64,000 bases of DNA, from contig CM060732.1 of the NCBI GenBank assembly GCA_030704615.1, forward strand, positions 59,007,053-59,071,052, given 5' to 3'. The notes under the pieces are model-generated. The model was not told where the DNA came from. It saw only the letters and a list, made by a program, of their open reading frames with translations, and did no database searches. Shown here in pieces: positions 1 to 10,400 of the stretch. Position numbers and translations under genes: made by a program. This stretch comes from Takakia lepidozioides (lineage: Eukaryota > Streptophyta > Takakiopsida > Takakiales > Takakiaceae). Position 1 is the stretch's first letter. Each line of letters begins with the position of its first letter.

Positions 1-206
1 TGGTGCAGTAATAGTGGTCGAAACAACTTTATGCTCTTGATTATGATGTCAGTGCCAACCGTTCATCAACACCTAGTCCCTCCAACTACAATTTTCTTAG
101 CAACAAATTACATTGAGTTTTCGTACTCTGGTGGATCTTGTAGTGGCAATGGTGCCCTTTACACAATGAACAAGGCTCATCATTCACTTCTGCTGCAGGT
201 CCCCCC

Positions 207-299
<93 letters not shown>

Positions 300-1061
300 A
301 CTACTGCAATCAACGTCTTATAAGTACATTCTCTCTCTCTCTTTTGACCGAGGGTGGGGAGTCTAACTTCGAACAAAAAAACAGATGCAGAGAGGAAAGG
401 GAGATTGTTAATGTGCGGGCGGCCTTAAGACACTATCCATTTTCTGACACAATGTACAGGGTATTCTCATCAAAGAGTGACCGTCGTTAGGCTATATTCA
501 AGAACATAGTCCCTGCACCTCCGTTCACCATCTTTCAAAATCTTGAGACTGAGCCTAAAGCCCTGACTCTGTTGGGATCTAATTGTTGGGCAGATCACAC
601 ACAGCAGATTGATGAGGGCATTCTAGAGTGGAAAGCTTGAACAAATTGTTCATATCAAGGTAAGTCCCACTACTGGAGTGAGCCCCTCACAAAGGTAGTG
701 TCTGTTCCCTCTTGTTCCACCCAAACTGGGGCCACACGGCCACGGCAAAGGCCATCTTATGAGTACATTCTATGTTTTACCCGCTTCTACTGCCCTCCAA
801 TTTTTGTGTCATTTCTCTAACACAGTGGCATTCATTCAGGTGCTAGCAGAACAGCTGGATTGTGCCGAGGAGGAGATTGTGTGTGACACACAACCGAGCT
901 GCATTGGGGGTGCTCGCAAAGAGTTCATTTTTTCGGTCAGGCTTGATAATTTGCCATCATCCTTCGGTGCACCGCATGCCCTGTTAGATACTTGTGGGGA
1001 TACTGAATCCTTGGCTGATGAGAGTTGCATCCGTGCAGTTGCCCTGTTTGATAAAAAGGAG
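1..1061 (+). pseudogene. Aspartyl aminopeptidase (M18) gene fragment, 3' copy
   Basis: Two exons of a plant aspartyl aminopeptidase (M18 metallopeptidase that removes N-terminal Asp/Glu) are readable. The first, about 142-198, ends in AHHSLLLQ followed by a GT donor. The second, 840-1061, starts after TTCATTCAG, encodes VLAEQLDCAEEEIVCDTQP, then GGARKEFIFSVRLDNL and VALFDKKE, and ends at GAG/GTAACT. These match the family's central block (CDTQPS, KEFIFSGRLDNL, ALFDHEEVGS). The upstream HTDSP-bearing exon and the downstream GSDSAQGAGSP exon are absent, so this is a fragment. Positions 1-600 are also found at 48181-49657, where the missing upstream exon is present. The product is not expected to be functional. 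Confidence 0.8.
199..297. repeat. Poly-C plus (CT)n microsatellite in an intron
   Basis: A C-run of about 17 bases followed by roughly 38 CT dinucleotides lies just downstream of the splice donor at 199. The paralogous intron at 49301-49335 carries a shorter version of the same C-run/CT tract, so the array has changed length since the two copies diverged. The pyrimidine tract encodes a Ser-Leu repeat only by chance. Confidence 0.95.
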
Positions 1062-2751
1062 GTAACTCCGGTCAAAACGTTAGAGCAAGCATATTTTTTT
1101 GAGTATATTCTCTCCTCAAGCCCTCTCTTGTTGCAAGAGAACTTCAAGAGAGATCGAATACTGCTTCTCGTTTGCTAACTGGCCATGGCCTTGGCAGTCA
1201 TTGATATTATTGCATCATGTATATTAATCTTGAGATGTGCAGTGCAAGATTGTGGGATCACCCCTCTGGATGGATTCCTCAGTAGTGCAAAAACGTTGGA
1301 AAAGAACAGGACCTGAATCATAAGTTACTTTGGTAGTAGTATCAAAATACACAACTTACATGGAATTCAGCTCTAGCAAACACATAATCCAATCATAGGG
1401 TGACATGGCTACCACTATGCATTTGCAACACAGTTGGAAATAATGTATACATTAGAGCTTCTCCTGTGCTACAGGTCCATCATGAAGAGCTATGTTGTAG
1501 GGAAGAGATTCTAACAATTAAGTGGGGAAGAGATCGGGTGCAGACCTACAATGTAAGAGAAATGGTGATTCCCACAATTCAAAAGGTGTGAATGAAATCC
1601 TTTTTCCCACAATTCAAAATTTCCCTCTTTGGATGTGAGGTGTGAATAAAATCATTTTTCCCACAACTCAAAGTTTCCCTTTTGGATGTGGAGTGGGAAA
1701 TTTTTTTGTTTTCCCCCTTTGGAATACACATGCTCCCCCTTGGACGTGAATATTATTTCTTTTACCACATACCCTGAGATTCTTAGGTATAGGTCCCTTG
1801 ATCCACAAGGGAAAACGCTTCATTTTGCAATCCCCTCCATGAGGGAACTCGTCATAGGCCCCTATTAGAATATACAACAAGCAGTGCCTGTACACACAAT
1901 TCAGTATTTCAAATGGAATGGAAATTGAAATCCAAACCATCAAATGCTTCACAACCGTATCGGGGATTGTTAAATGAAATGGTTGATACTGTGGCTACAG
2001 ACAGCTGTGGATACTGGTTGAGGCTCAAGGTGGCATGCCTCAACGTCCCCCATCAGCTGACTGGGACACAACACTCCAACTACTAATCTTCATTGACAAT
2101 GAAAAGATACCATTCAGAAGCTTTCATGCATAGTAGTAGGACCTAGATGACCCAGCCCCGGACCCAACACCGTCATGCGCACACGAATTCATATAGAAGA
2201 GGTTTAGACATTACCTTCCCATCTTATGTTGTTCACACAAATCCGGTTATTTAAAAGACTTGTTGTGTTCACACTTGAAGGGTCCGCAGGTCCTAGTGAC
2301 GAACTATTGAATCTTGGCTACAAGTGATATATACTGTATGTGCATTGATATGGACTGCAACCCACTGTAGATGACTTCACAGACAATTGGGAATGCCATA
2401 AAATATGAACTTTATTAATGACCAGCAAAATGCAATCTTCAGCTGGCATAATATATCACAATGTCATCCACTTCTGTGCACATAGCGATGAAATGAATCC
2501 ACATGGCTACATGTTTCTACCTGTCTATCCAGACTTGCTAGTGATATCTATTTGAGAACTTTATTTTGAAAAGTTCGCCCCAAACTCCTCGGCGCCATTA
2601 TCTGATTGAAAACAGTCATACAATATACAAAATCAAACTTCACTTGCATGATAACTTTGAACCCTCATCAACAAGGCGCAATCAGCAAATGGACAAACCT
2701 GGTGTTAAGCGGCGAAGAAGAGTGAGGGCTGATCAAGGATCCCAGCCTGTG
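1062..2751. other. Non-coding stretch, no gene recognised
   Basis: No convincing exon is seen here, and the expected next aminopeptidase exon is not found. A degenerate tandem repeat of about 60 bp at 1571-1692 (units starting TTCCCACAA(T/C)TCAAA and containing TTTGGATGTG) is the only structure noted. The remainder is AT-rich intergenic or intronic DNA. Confidence 0.5.
1571..1692. repeat. Short degenerate tandem repeat, about 60-bp unit
   Basis: TTCCCACAATTCAAAA occurs at about 1571 and 1606 and a variant, TTCCCACAACTCAAAG, at about 1660. Each is followed by a CCCTTTTGGATGTG-like tail or a GGTGTGAAT(G/A)AAAT linker, giving two to three diverged units. Confidence 0.5.
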
Positions 2752-3002
2752 TAGAATTCATATTGGTTTGTGACGACATACTGGGTCCAACGGAATCCTC
2801 CTTGACGGACCTCCCAAAAGCACTGTTCGCAAGCTAGTGCGTCGAAGTTGCTTAGCACCCCATTCCAGATGATGAATTGAGCCTTATGGTCCATCCAGGT
2901 GAAGCTACATGTCCACGATGCCACGTGATGCAAGTCTATCGGCGCAAAGGTCCACGAATATGTATTGTCGTAATGAATCACTTGCACCCCATGGGGATCA
3001 GG
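2752..3002 (-). pseudogene. Possible S1-type self-incompatibility-like (SPH) protein, 3' part
   Basis: About 85 codons read GVQVIHYDNTYSWTF, then WTCSFTW, and end CEQCFWEVRQGGFRW before a short tail and stop. The spacing YSW(T)F - CSFTW - C..C.W.V...G resembles the C-terminal half of plant S-protein homologues, small secreted beta-sandwich proteins. The N-terminal half and signal peptide are missing because the frame abuts retroelement gag sequence at about 3003. The copy of that gag at 61800 diverges at exactly this point. The identification rests on motif spacing only; another small secreted protein is possible. Confidence 0.4.
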
Positions 3003-3927
3003 CACATGTGCTCAAATTGGCTAATGTGTACATCGGGATCCCCTTTTCCTGAATATATTGGAAAAGGTGGTTTTGCTCGTGTTGGTTGTAACGCCATCTG
3101 TGGCCCTTCCTTCTGCCCACTGATAGGTGCTGGCACCCTTGCTGGTGCTGGTCCTTGAGGACCTGTTGTAGTTGTGGTGGATCTTCCACCAAGTGTTGGC
3201 CCCTGAGCACTCCCTGCACTGGCCCCACGATATTCACAGTATTCCCAGCTCCAGTTGCACTACTTCCCACACTCCCTGTCCCCCCAGAGCCAGATCCAGG
3301 CAGCCCGCCTGATCCCCCTGAGCTGACACCTTCGTTGGCCTGTGATCCAAGTGCTCCACTTGATCCAGGTCCAACGGGTTGGGATGTCCTGGTTGTAGTC
3401 TCAACCTCAGCTGTTGGGTCTACTTCTTCATACTCTTCCTCTTCCAATTTCTTCTCTCTATTTTCATCCTCCAAGTTCTGCCCTTGGGTTTCTTCTTCAC
3501 TCATGTAACTCAACTGCAATGGTGTTGGAGAGTCTGAACTCTCCGTTGGCTCTGCCACATCCTCTCCTCCTTCTTCACCCTCCGCTTCAGAAACTGGAGT
3601 TCCTGCTTTTGGTGTTCCATGCCAACTCTTATCAAAGATTTCTGTCAAATCTTTTATCCAGGGATGTACCTCAGATCTTTCACCTCGTGATTGATCTTCT
3701 TCCCGTACCAATTCCCTTAATCTTTCTTGCAAAGAAAAAGAATGAGTGGCATCCAACTCTAGTTCTTCCAGTATGGGTGATGTACTCTCTGATCTTAATG
3801 GTGTGAGAGGTCCAGATGATTCCCCTATGTCTATTCCTCTCTCCCAAAGATATGGATAATTAGCTTTCAGATAGCTTTCTCTTTTTGCTGAATATCTCTG
3901 GAGTCTAGCTTCTCTTTCATCACTCAT
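2998..3927 (-). CDS. Tat-like retroelement gag, N-terminal region (copy R0)
   Basis: This open frame starts MSDEREARLQRYSAKRESYLK, passes through an acidic Glu/Ser-rich middle and a Gly/Ser-rich stretch, and ends where retroelement sequence stops at about 3003. A near-identical frame at 61910-62722 continues into a capsid domain and zinc knuckles, which identifies this as the leading part of gag. Late in the frame the reading register has slipped compared with the other copy, so the final 60-70 codons are probably out of frame. Capsid, nucleocapsid and pol are missing from this copy. Confidence 0.7.
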   Translation of the reverse strand: MSDEREARLQRYSAKRESYLKANYPYLWERGIDIGESSGPLTPLRSESTSPILEELELDATHSFSLQERLRELVREEDQSRGERSEVHPWIKDLTEIFDKSWHGTPKAGTPVSEAEGEEGGEDVAEPTESSDSPTPLQLSYMSEEETQGQNLEDENREKKLEEEEYEEVDPTAEVETTTRTSQPVGPGSSGALGSQANEGVSSGGSGGLPGSGSGGTGSVGSSATGAGNTVNIVGPVQGVLRGQHLVEDPPQLQQVLKDQHQQGCQHLSVGRRKGHRWRYNQHEQNHLFQYIQEKGIPMYTLANLSTCA

Positions 3928-3947
3928 GTCCCATGTCTTTCATTTCT

Positions 3948-4534
3948 TTAATGAGGCAATAACCAAAACTCTCTTCTGTAATATCTCTCGTATATGCCTG
4001 GGTTTCGTTCAAGCTTCAATGCACCCTTGGCTATACTAGATGTCTCTGTTACCATATAACCATATGGCAAACAAGTCTGGAAAGCTGTTCTTGGTGTGAG
4101 TTTGATCCACAAAATATCCTTTGGAATCCAATTCTTTACCAGTACAAGCTCTTCATGCATATGAGTATAAACATTCACCTTTCTTTCCTCCTAGCCTTCA
4201 AACTCTACTCGCTTAATGGATAGCAATGCTATCACATAAACCAGTGTTGGTAACCAACGTGCTCTTCCTCTACAGGCCACCTGATAAATCTTTATCACTC
4301 CTTTCTCCAGACCCCATTCAGGGTCAGCATCATGCACTCTTTTAAGAATGTTTTCTTTACAACCGTCTGGCAATTCCAAGAACCTCTGAAAGAATCGTTT
4401 GGACAATCTTTCCTTCTCAGTTTCACAGGGAATTTGATTCACATCAAATTCTCTAATTCTCCATCCACCATGATCCCACCAGATGCCTGTCACATCTGGT
4501 TGTTCATGACCCAGTTCCCCAGTATGGTCGCCAA
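3948..4534 (-). CDS. Leader ORF between primer-binding site and gag (copy R0)
   Basis: Immediately after the LTR and primer-binding site, a frame encodes about 110 residues (ELGHEQPDVTGIWWDHGGWR... to SIKRVEFEG). One in-frame TAG follows near 4190, then 76 more residues (EERKVNVYTHMHEELVLVKN... REFWLLPH) before gag at 3927. The second copy at 62744-63022 has a Trp codon in place of that TAG, so the original ORF was probably about 200 residues or more. An extra ORF ahead of gag is a known feature of Ogre-type Tat elements. No domain is recognised in the product. Confidence 0.6.
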
Positions 4535-4535
4535 A
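4515..4535 (-). promoter_or_regulatory. Primer-binding site of the Tat-like element
   Basis: On the minus strand the LTR ends ...CGCTCGACA and is followed by TTTGGCGACCATACTGGGGA. The TGGCGAC...CTGGGGA pattern resembles the tRNA-Arg-type primer-binding sites described for Ogre/Tat elements. This fixes the LTR end and the minus-strand direction of copy R0. Confidence 0.6.
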
Positions 4536-5405
4536 TGTCGAGCGGCTTTTACTCACCCATCCCTTCGCTATCCGAGGTGGGAACTCCAAGATAGAAGAGT
4601 TGGAAATCTCTAAGCACTCAGCCCGCTTAGAACAATCAGTCATGACCTACAGCTAGTCTATCATGGGGGTGTTTCCTATTTGTACTCCTTCCCGCATTCA
4701 TGTTAGCGAGTTACCTTACTATCTGCAATTGAGTATCAGTTTGCTTCAGAAATCTATCAAGTTCCATCCATTCATTCCACAGCTTCACTCAGGTCTCTCT
4801 ACACAGTGTGAGTATGAAGTATGTATCAGATTAATATCTATCAAGTATCAGGCTGAGGCCATGGTGTCTCTAATCTACTCTATATTACAATTCTACAGCT
4901 TGCATTCATCAAGTAACAACCGATCGTCACTTCTCCTACTCCGTGCTCTTCATCTTTCCACTCAGAGATGTGCTCTCCCTTCTATTTTCAAGCCCTGATG
5001 CCAGAAGTCTCCCCCCCCAGAAGTGATCCTCCAGATGTCCCCGCTCCTCGCTTTATCTACTTACAAGCCGTTCTAACCGCTTTCCTAACTAACCGTTATC
5101 CCTGTAGTACACGATCCTTTTTCAAATGTCGTTCCCCCACAGTCGTTCCCTGCCAATGGTAACTGTTTCCAAGTTGTGCCAAGCTGTGATTGGCTGTATC
5201 AGGCTGTGGCGGGCTGTGACTGGCTATGTCGGGCTGTGTAGGGCTGTGCGAAGCTGTGGCGGCTGTATCGGGCTGTGACTGGCTGTGTTGGGCTGTGTCG
5301 ACTGTGCGAAGCTGTGACGGCTGTGTCGGACTGTGACGGGCTGTGTTGGCTGTGCGAAGCTGTGACGGCTGTGTTGGTTGTGACGGGCTGTGTTGGACTG
5401 TGAGG
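4536..5405 (-). repeat. LTR of Tat-like element, truncated (copy R0)
   Basis: The reverse complement of the LTR at 21002-22012, starting (plus sense) TGTCGAGCGGC. It includes the same AT-rich middle and the decameric CACAGC-type repeat (here as its complement, about 5170-5400). The LTR's outer end, which should read ...AGCAGCCCTCTAACA on the plus strand, is missing from this orientation; it lies just beyond, inverted, at 5435-5585. Confidence 0.8.
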
Positions 5406-5585
5406 TATTAGTATTGTCATGGGATGTGGATTATACTTGTTAGAGGGCTGCTTGGGACTTAGACGCTTTTACGGGATCTTTGGGGTACCCTTAGTTTTTA
5501 CACAGACTAAGACCAACATGAGCCTTAGGGGTGACAGCAACAGGCTTTAGGGGGGAGATACACAGCCCGACACAGTCCATCACAC
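5406..5585 (+). repeat. Inverted LTR start plus scrap of 3' ORF
   Basis: Bases 5406-5434 match the 3' ORF of the Tat-like element in plus orientation (TAGTATTGTCATGGGATGTG). Then TGTTAGAGGGCTGCTTGG at 5435 is the first part of an LTR in plus orientation, running to about 5585. Both neighbours are minus-strand pieces of the same family. The segment is therefore a small inversion or template-switch patch. Confidence 0.75.
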
Positions 5586-6251
5586 TGATGATCCTCAATA
5601 GGTCGATTGTTCGGAAGAACTTTAGTCCGAGTTGCCACTGGCAACCAAATGCGCATGATCTGATAGTAATATGCCAACGACTGTGGAGGACTAAATTCCT
5701 TCTAAGCCAAATCCAGCACAATGGGAATTTGGTTGAAGGGCATAATCATAGCCCGACTGTACTCCCGTGTAGCAGGAGTCCTAGGTGGGTTAAAAGCAGC
5801 ATTCCCCCAAACCTCAGGCTGTGGCTTTGCCATAGTAGCAACAATGTCAGCCACCTGCACAGGCACCTGCTGTGGGGGCTGTGATAGTGCCACCACCGGC
5901 CCTTCTACCACGGGTAACTCCTGCACTTCCTGTGAAGAAGACTGAAAAATCAAAGTTCTGGCATGCAAATAAGTAGCCAACAGCTGCTCATAAGGAATAA
6001 AGACTCTCTTGTTAATATTTGAACTCAGATTATCCACTTGAGTCTGTAGGCCTTCCACATCATCCTGTAACTCCGCTATCCTACTATAAACATCGTCTAT
6101 AGTAGTTGTGGCAATGTTCTGCACCTGGAATCTGAGATCATTCATCTCTCCCTTAGTGAGCTTCCTTGGTGCTTTGCCTTCTACCGGCCCTTGTGCTAAC
6201 CATACTTGCATAAGGTGATTATCCACCAAGTCCTGTGTGGCACCCCTGAGG
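5586..6251 (-). pseudogene. Tat-like element 3' ORF fragment
   Basis: On the minus strand this encodes VDNHLMQVWLAQGPVEGKAP, then a short coiled-coil-like IAELQDDVEGLQTQVDNL segment, FIPYEQLLATYLHA and PEVWGNAAFNPP. It is homologous to the frame that starts at 19482. The frame runs upstream into the terminal repeat of element A at 6252, where the retroelement sequence stops. The junction CTC/CTCAGGGGTGCC is nearly the same as that at 23619 and 31683. Confidence 0.75.
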
Positions 6252-6340
6252 AGGTTTACTATTTCATGAGCATAAACCATGAGCCATGAGCCATGAGCCG
6301 CATGAGCGGTGAGCCAAAGTCTAAGATACGCGGATTTCAT
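6252..6340. repeat. Left terminal inverted repeat of element A
   Basis: AGGTTTACTATTTCATGAGC, then repeated CATGAGC/ATGAGCC units up to about 6340. The inverse occurs at 14540-14588. Homologous ends lie at 49658 (element B), and at 23590-23618 and 31655-31682 (element C). Confidence 0.8.
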
Positions 6341-6360
6341 GAGCGGACTCCTCCAAATTT

Positions 6361-6840
6361 GGAAATGCGGCAGATTAAACAAGTATTAAAATAATAGTTT
6401 TTTATTTGACCTTGCCGTTTTTGGACGTTCCAGATCATGTAATGCGGCGAAGATATGTCGTCAGTAACAAGTCCGCTCATGGTTTTTTAGATCCGCTCAT
6501 GGAAATAAGTGACCGTGCAACGGGAAATCCAGTATACCACTGCAAAAGGACGTCGCATACTGGCCTGTATAGAGTATTCCGCGGTTTTACATGCCTTAAC
6601 ATTGGAATGAAGCTGACCCTTTTGCCGCGATTGAACCAATAGAGTCTGCACCAATAGAGTCTGCAGTACTTCACAATTCTGTCTTCTTCGGGTATTCGGC
6701 GGGAAAGGTTTACAACTGAACTGGGAAATAAGGTGCCGCATTAGGGTTGGCACGTGCGAAATTTCGGAGCGGTTTGGTGTTGGCCAATGCCGCCTCTACT
6801 AGTACCTACGACGATACTTGGAAATGCGGCGCCGCATTTC
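6361..6840. repeat. Palindromes and half-sites near the left end of element A
   Basis: A perfect GAAATGCGGCGCCGCATTTC palindrome lies at 6821-6840. Partial forms lie at 6361-6370 (GGAAATGCGG), 6441-6449 and 6726-6743 (AATAAGGTGCCGCATTA). These are the same sites that make up the array at 11506-12206. Confidence 0.8.
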
Positions 6841-7091
6841 TTTGTCGGAGGTCGAATGAGGAAAGCAAGTTTTCGGAAAGCAGAAAAACATGAACCCTCC
6901 AACATACAAAAATACATGCACGTGGAAACAAGTGAACGATATAGTAATATCTTAGTTCAAGCAAAACAGGTACTGGTAGGCAAGACATATGTCGGACCTT
7001 TCTGTGGCCAGAGTCTGAGGTACTGGCAGCAGTACAGTTCTACTATCCGAAAAGGATGGGCGTACCATTGTATTGGGACCGCAAGCCAAGC

Positions 7092-10000
7092 TCACTGGTC
7101 CCCTGGATCCATATTCAGAAGAGTGTGAACCTCCTGGGGGCTCAACCCTGGTGCATGTATGAAGTGATGAGTTGTGGAATTAAAACGGAGTCTCTTTAGG
7201 TACACGTAGTACAAATGCTTGCAAGGGCAGTATGATGCATTCGCCATGATCTGGAAGTCGGTGCAATTGCAGGTGGGTAATTCTGAAATGGTGATGGTGT
7301 ACACCTCATTGCGAACAGCTGAGCCTGCCGTGGCCATCTGATACACACGCCCGAATCCTGGTGGGGGCACTTCTGTCGAGCTCTTGATTGTATAGTTCAT
7401 CCGAAGTGCATTCCCCATCCTTGTCTTGTTCACTTTTGAGGGAGGTCGCCGCCTCTTCGGTTTCCCCCAACGGTGTGTAGGATGCTTAGAGCTGTCGTGT
7501 CCCATTGTTCTTGCTCTCACAGGGGTCGGTGGTGGAGGCTGTGGAAGCGGAAATGGTTGTCTGGGGACGTCAGTGCGCTGCATTTCGTATGTAGACCCCA
7601 TTCAAGGAAGGAGGGATTGTCCCCACAACTTCAATATCGCTACGAGGGGGACACTCGTCGACAGGTGCGAAATTTCCACCCATTTGAATCCGAGGGTCTG
7701 TTCTCATAGGGCGTCTTGGGGGTTCTAATAAAGTATTGATGAGTCCTTCAAGAGAATTGCAAACTGCTAAAGCTAGGCTGCCAGTCGCATCTCGCAGGGG
7801 CTCGGCCTCTTCTACCACCTGTAAACAAGCATTCCAAGAAGTCTTAGTATTGAACTGGTCAAGAAGACCTGGAGCGAGACTTTAGTCTGAATGAATCAGG
7901 AAGGAAGTTGTAGCCATGCCCTCAAGTCTGTTTCCAAACCATCCGAAATCCTGCGGCGGTAAGGGCGTCGGCCTCAACCTGACTCAGATCGCAGCCTGGT
8001 TCCACCGGCCACACCGGGGGAGCCTCTGGCATTGTTTGTATGCCGTACTTGGGCTTTCCATACACGCAAGTCATAATGTCGTGCCTGCAGAACCAGAACT
8101 GGGTGGTTGTCGCCTCCGCAAACTTTGCATGGACAAATCTTCCTGTAAAAGTAGGAGCAGGGACAGCCCCATCTGGATTCCTCCTTATCATCTCTAAACA
8201 ACGTTGCCGTGTATCCACACGAATTACGGAACACCTTCCTCGAAACGACGGCTTTGTGCGAGCAATTCTCCACTGTGATGCAAACACAGTCGTCTCCACA
8301 ATGGCTTGGCCATACTGCATAACAGCGGGCGGAATCTGGGGCAAGGGAGCGGTGGGAATTTCTCGCACGAAATCCCCGGTTGAAGGCGACGGCGATCTGG
8401 AATTTCTTGGGCTTCCACTGCTGGAAGACACATTGTGCGGCAACATGACGGGACTCGAGGTGCTGTCCGAATGTTCCTGTCGGATCTCCAGGAATCCTCT
8501 TCGCACCCGGGTTCCTCTTCAATCCTCCGCCTCACAGGGCGAGTCCGGACGTCCCCCTCTAGGTGTTCACCTCTGCGGTGCACAGGCGTCCCTTTGATCT
8601 TCTCTCGCAATGCTGTCGCCCATTTCAGTGGATTCTTGGACCTCGAAGCTGTTCGTACCAACAATTCCTCCATGTCCGGCCCAAAGCCCCATTGTTTGCC
8701 GCTCAAGAACTTGTAGTACGTGGCTTGCTGCATGATTGCTCTGTCGATGTCCTCCGTTGTGGCCGTCACTACGTCCACCAGATGTGCGGCAGAAGACGCT
8801 CGCCAGGAGGAGTGGACCGATTCTGCCATATTCGTGTTCGGCATGTCCGTGTCGGAATCCAAGCACCGCTCCTAGAAGGACACAAACAATGGTGAGGGAC
8901 CAATCGAAATGTCCGTAACAGAAAGACAAATGAACGAAAATGACAGCAGCCTACCTCCCGCATGTACTGTCCGAACTGTCGATACCAAAAATGCCACCAC
9001 CCCAACCAGCTGTGCAATGCTCCCAGATTGGTTGTCTCCACTGCACCTGACGTGTTCCACCAAGCCTCGATGATAGCAAACTTAACCTCCGCGTCATCAA
9101 ATGTGGGTGCATCCTTCCACGCCGTACAAAGGACACGGTGTTCAGCCTGGAATGAGCTAGCAACAAATTTGGAAGTGTAGTGAGATAGACTCTGCATCCA
9201 ATGGAATCCACAGGATCTCTCTTTCCCCTCCATTGGAACATTGGGGTCCTCACCGTACACACGCCGCACCGCTGCCCAGTTGGCCTGAGCGTTGTCTGCC
9301 ATGAATCCCCTGAAATTGGGCTCTGGCAATCCCGCCCTTGCCATCTGCTCGTTTATGCCCTCCCATAGATGCATCTCAGACTGTGTGTCCTCCCCTTTCA
9401 TCTCACAGATTGCAATTGTCATGAGCCTCTTGGAGTGATAGTCATAAACATGCGCACCCATAGTCACCCACTGATGGTTTGTAATTCGCTTGATGTGATC
9501 AAACATCACCCAAGCATTCGACAAGTTTCCAGTTGTCATGCGAGTGACCAAGTCGACTCCACTCCCAGGCCCCACACGTCGACATTTTGAAAATGTAACA
9601 ACGATCGGATTCGCTGCCTTGCCCTGGAAACCTGCTACCTTGGATGTAGTCATATCCAATCATTTGTTTCACCTCCAGGATTGAGTACATGTCCGACCCC
9701 CTGCCGAACTCCTGCTTGCAAGATACGATGTGATTCCGCACATTCGGACTACAAACGTGCGAGACGGACTCCAAGAGGTCACGCATCTCGTCTTCGGTCA
9801 AGGGCTCTCGGTCGGAACCATCTTCAAACATGATTTTGCCAAGAGCAATCTTGTGGGCTGCCTTCAGCTGAATCTGCTTTGGTCTAGCTCCGGGGCACAA
9901 TTTCACCTCCTTTTTTATGATGTCGTGTGCTTCTTGCACAGCCTCACGCATGTTGCCTCTCGCCAAGGGGTGGCAGTGGACCCCAACGTGTATGCATGCT

Positions 10001-10400
10001 CTAGTCAAGTCCGGGAGCAAATGGATTACGTAATATTGCTTGGCTCTGCACATGGACATGCACGTTGGTGGTTCTTTGCAATGTGCACACTTGAAAGAAC
10101 CCGCAGGAGCTTGGCTGGAGACAATGAATGGATGATGCGTTGTGCCAGTCCAATCCGTCTCGTTTCTCCGCCCTCCTTTGGAGAGAAAGTGGAAGCAGGT
10201 GAGATTGAGGCACCTCAGCTTCCCCGCACAGAGGACATATCGTACACGAACACCATCAGCAATTTTCGTGCTACTGGTCTTCGTCACACACAGGGGGTCC
10301 GTCATGCTTTCGATCCATGTCTGTTAAACATCCCGGAGGCTTTGTTTGACGAAGAAACAGGTGGAAACTCGAAGATGACATTGCCATCGACTTCGGGAGG
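7092..10400 (-). pseudogene. MULE-type transposase with zinc-binding N-terminus and SWIM finger (element A)
   Basis: Read on the minus strand from the gap. First comes DGNVIFEFPPV, then a Cys/His-rich DNA-binding-like block (CVTKTSS, RVRYVLCAGKLRC, FKCAHC, PTCMSMCRAKQYYV, ACIHVGVHCHPLARG) down to about 9500. The transposase core follows at 9659-8960 (FDHIKRITNHQWVTMGAHVYD, GFMADNAQANW with the likely catalytic Asp, ERSCGFHWMQSL), then after an intron TNMAESVHSSW and YYKFLSGKQWGFG (8862-8600). A SWIM finger closes the protein (TCNCTDF...CPCKHLYYVYLK, 7330-7190). This order fits MULE-like transposases. At least one frameshift near 10300 and breaks around 8500-7600 make this copy doubtful; the N-terminus is in the gap. 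Confidence 0.8.

Noticed and set aside
31-366. Open frame with a long Ser-Leu repeat
   Set aside because: It is created by the CT microsatellite in an intron and has no counterpart in the paralogous copy.
3155-3806. Plus-strand frames opposite gag (Pro/Ser-rich)
   Set aside because: They are antisense to the conserved minus-strand gag, which has a homologue at 61910-62722; the Pro/Ser bias is the complement of the Gly/Ser/Glu-rich coding.
5199-5420. Frame encoding repeated SHSPTQP peptides
   Set aside because: It results from the decameric LTR repeat, which is open in several frames; no sign of protein selection.
5702-6382. A 226-codon frame spanning the element A end and the retroelement 3' ORF
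   Set aside because: The N-terminal 40 codons are terminal-repeat sequence; only the part below 6251 is homologous to a protein. It is a chance fusion.
8040-8597. Plus-strand frames opposite the element A transposase
   Set aside because: They are antisense to minus-strand exons with recognisable transposase motifs.
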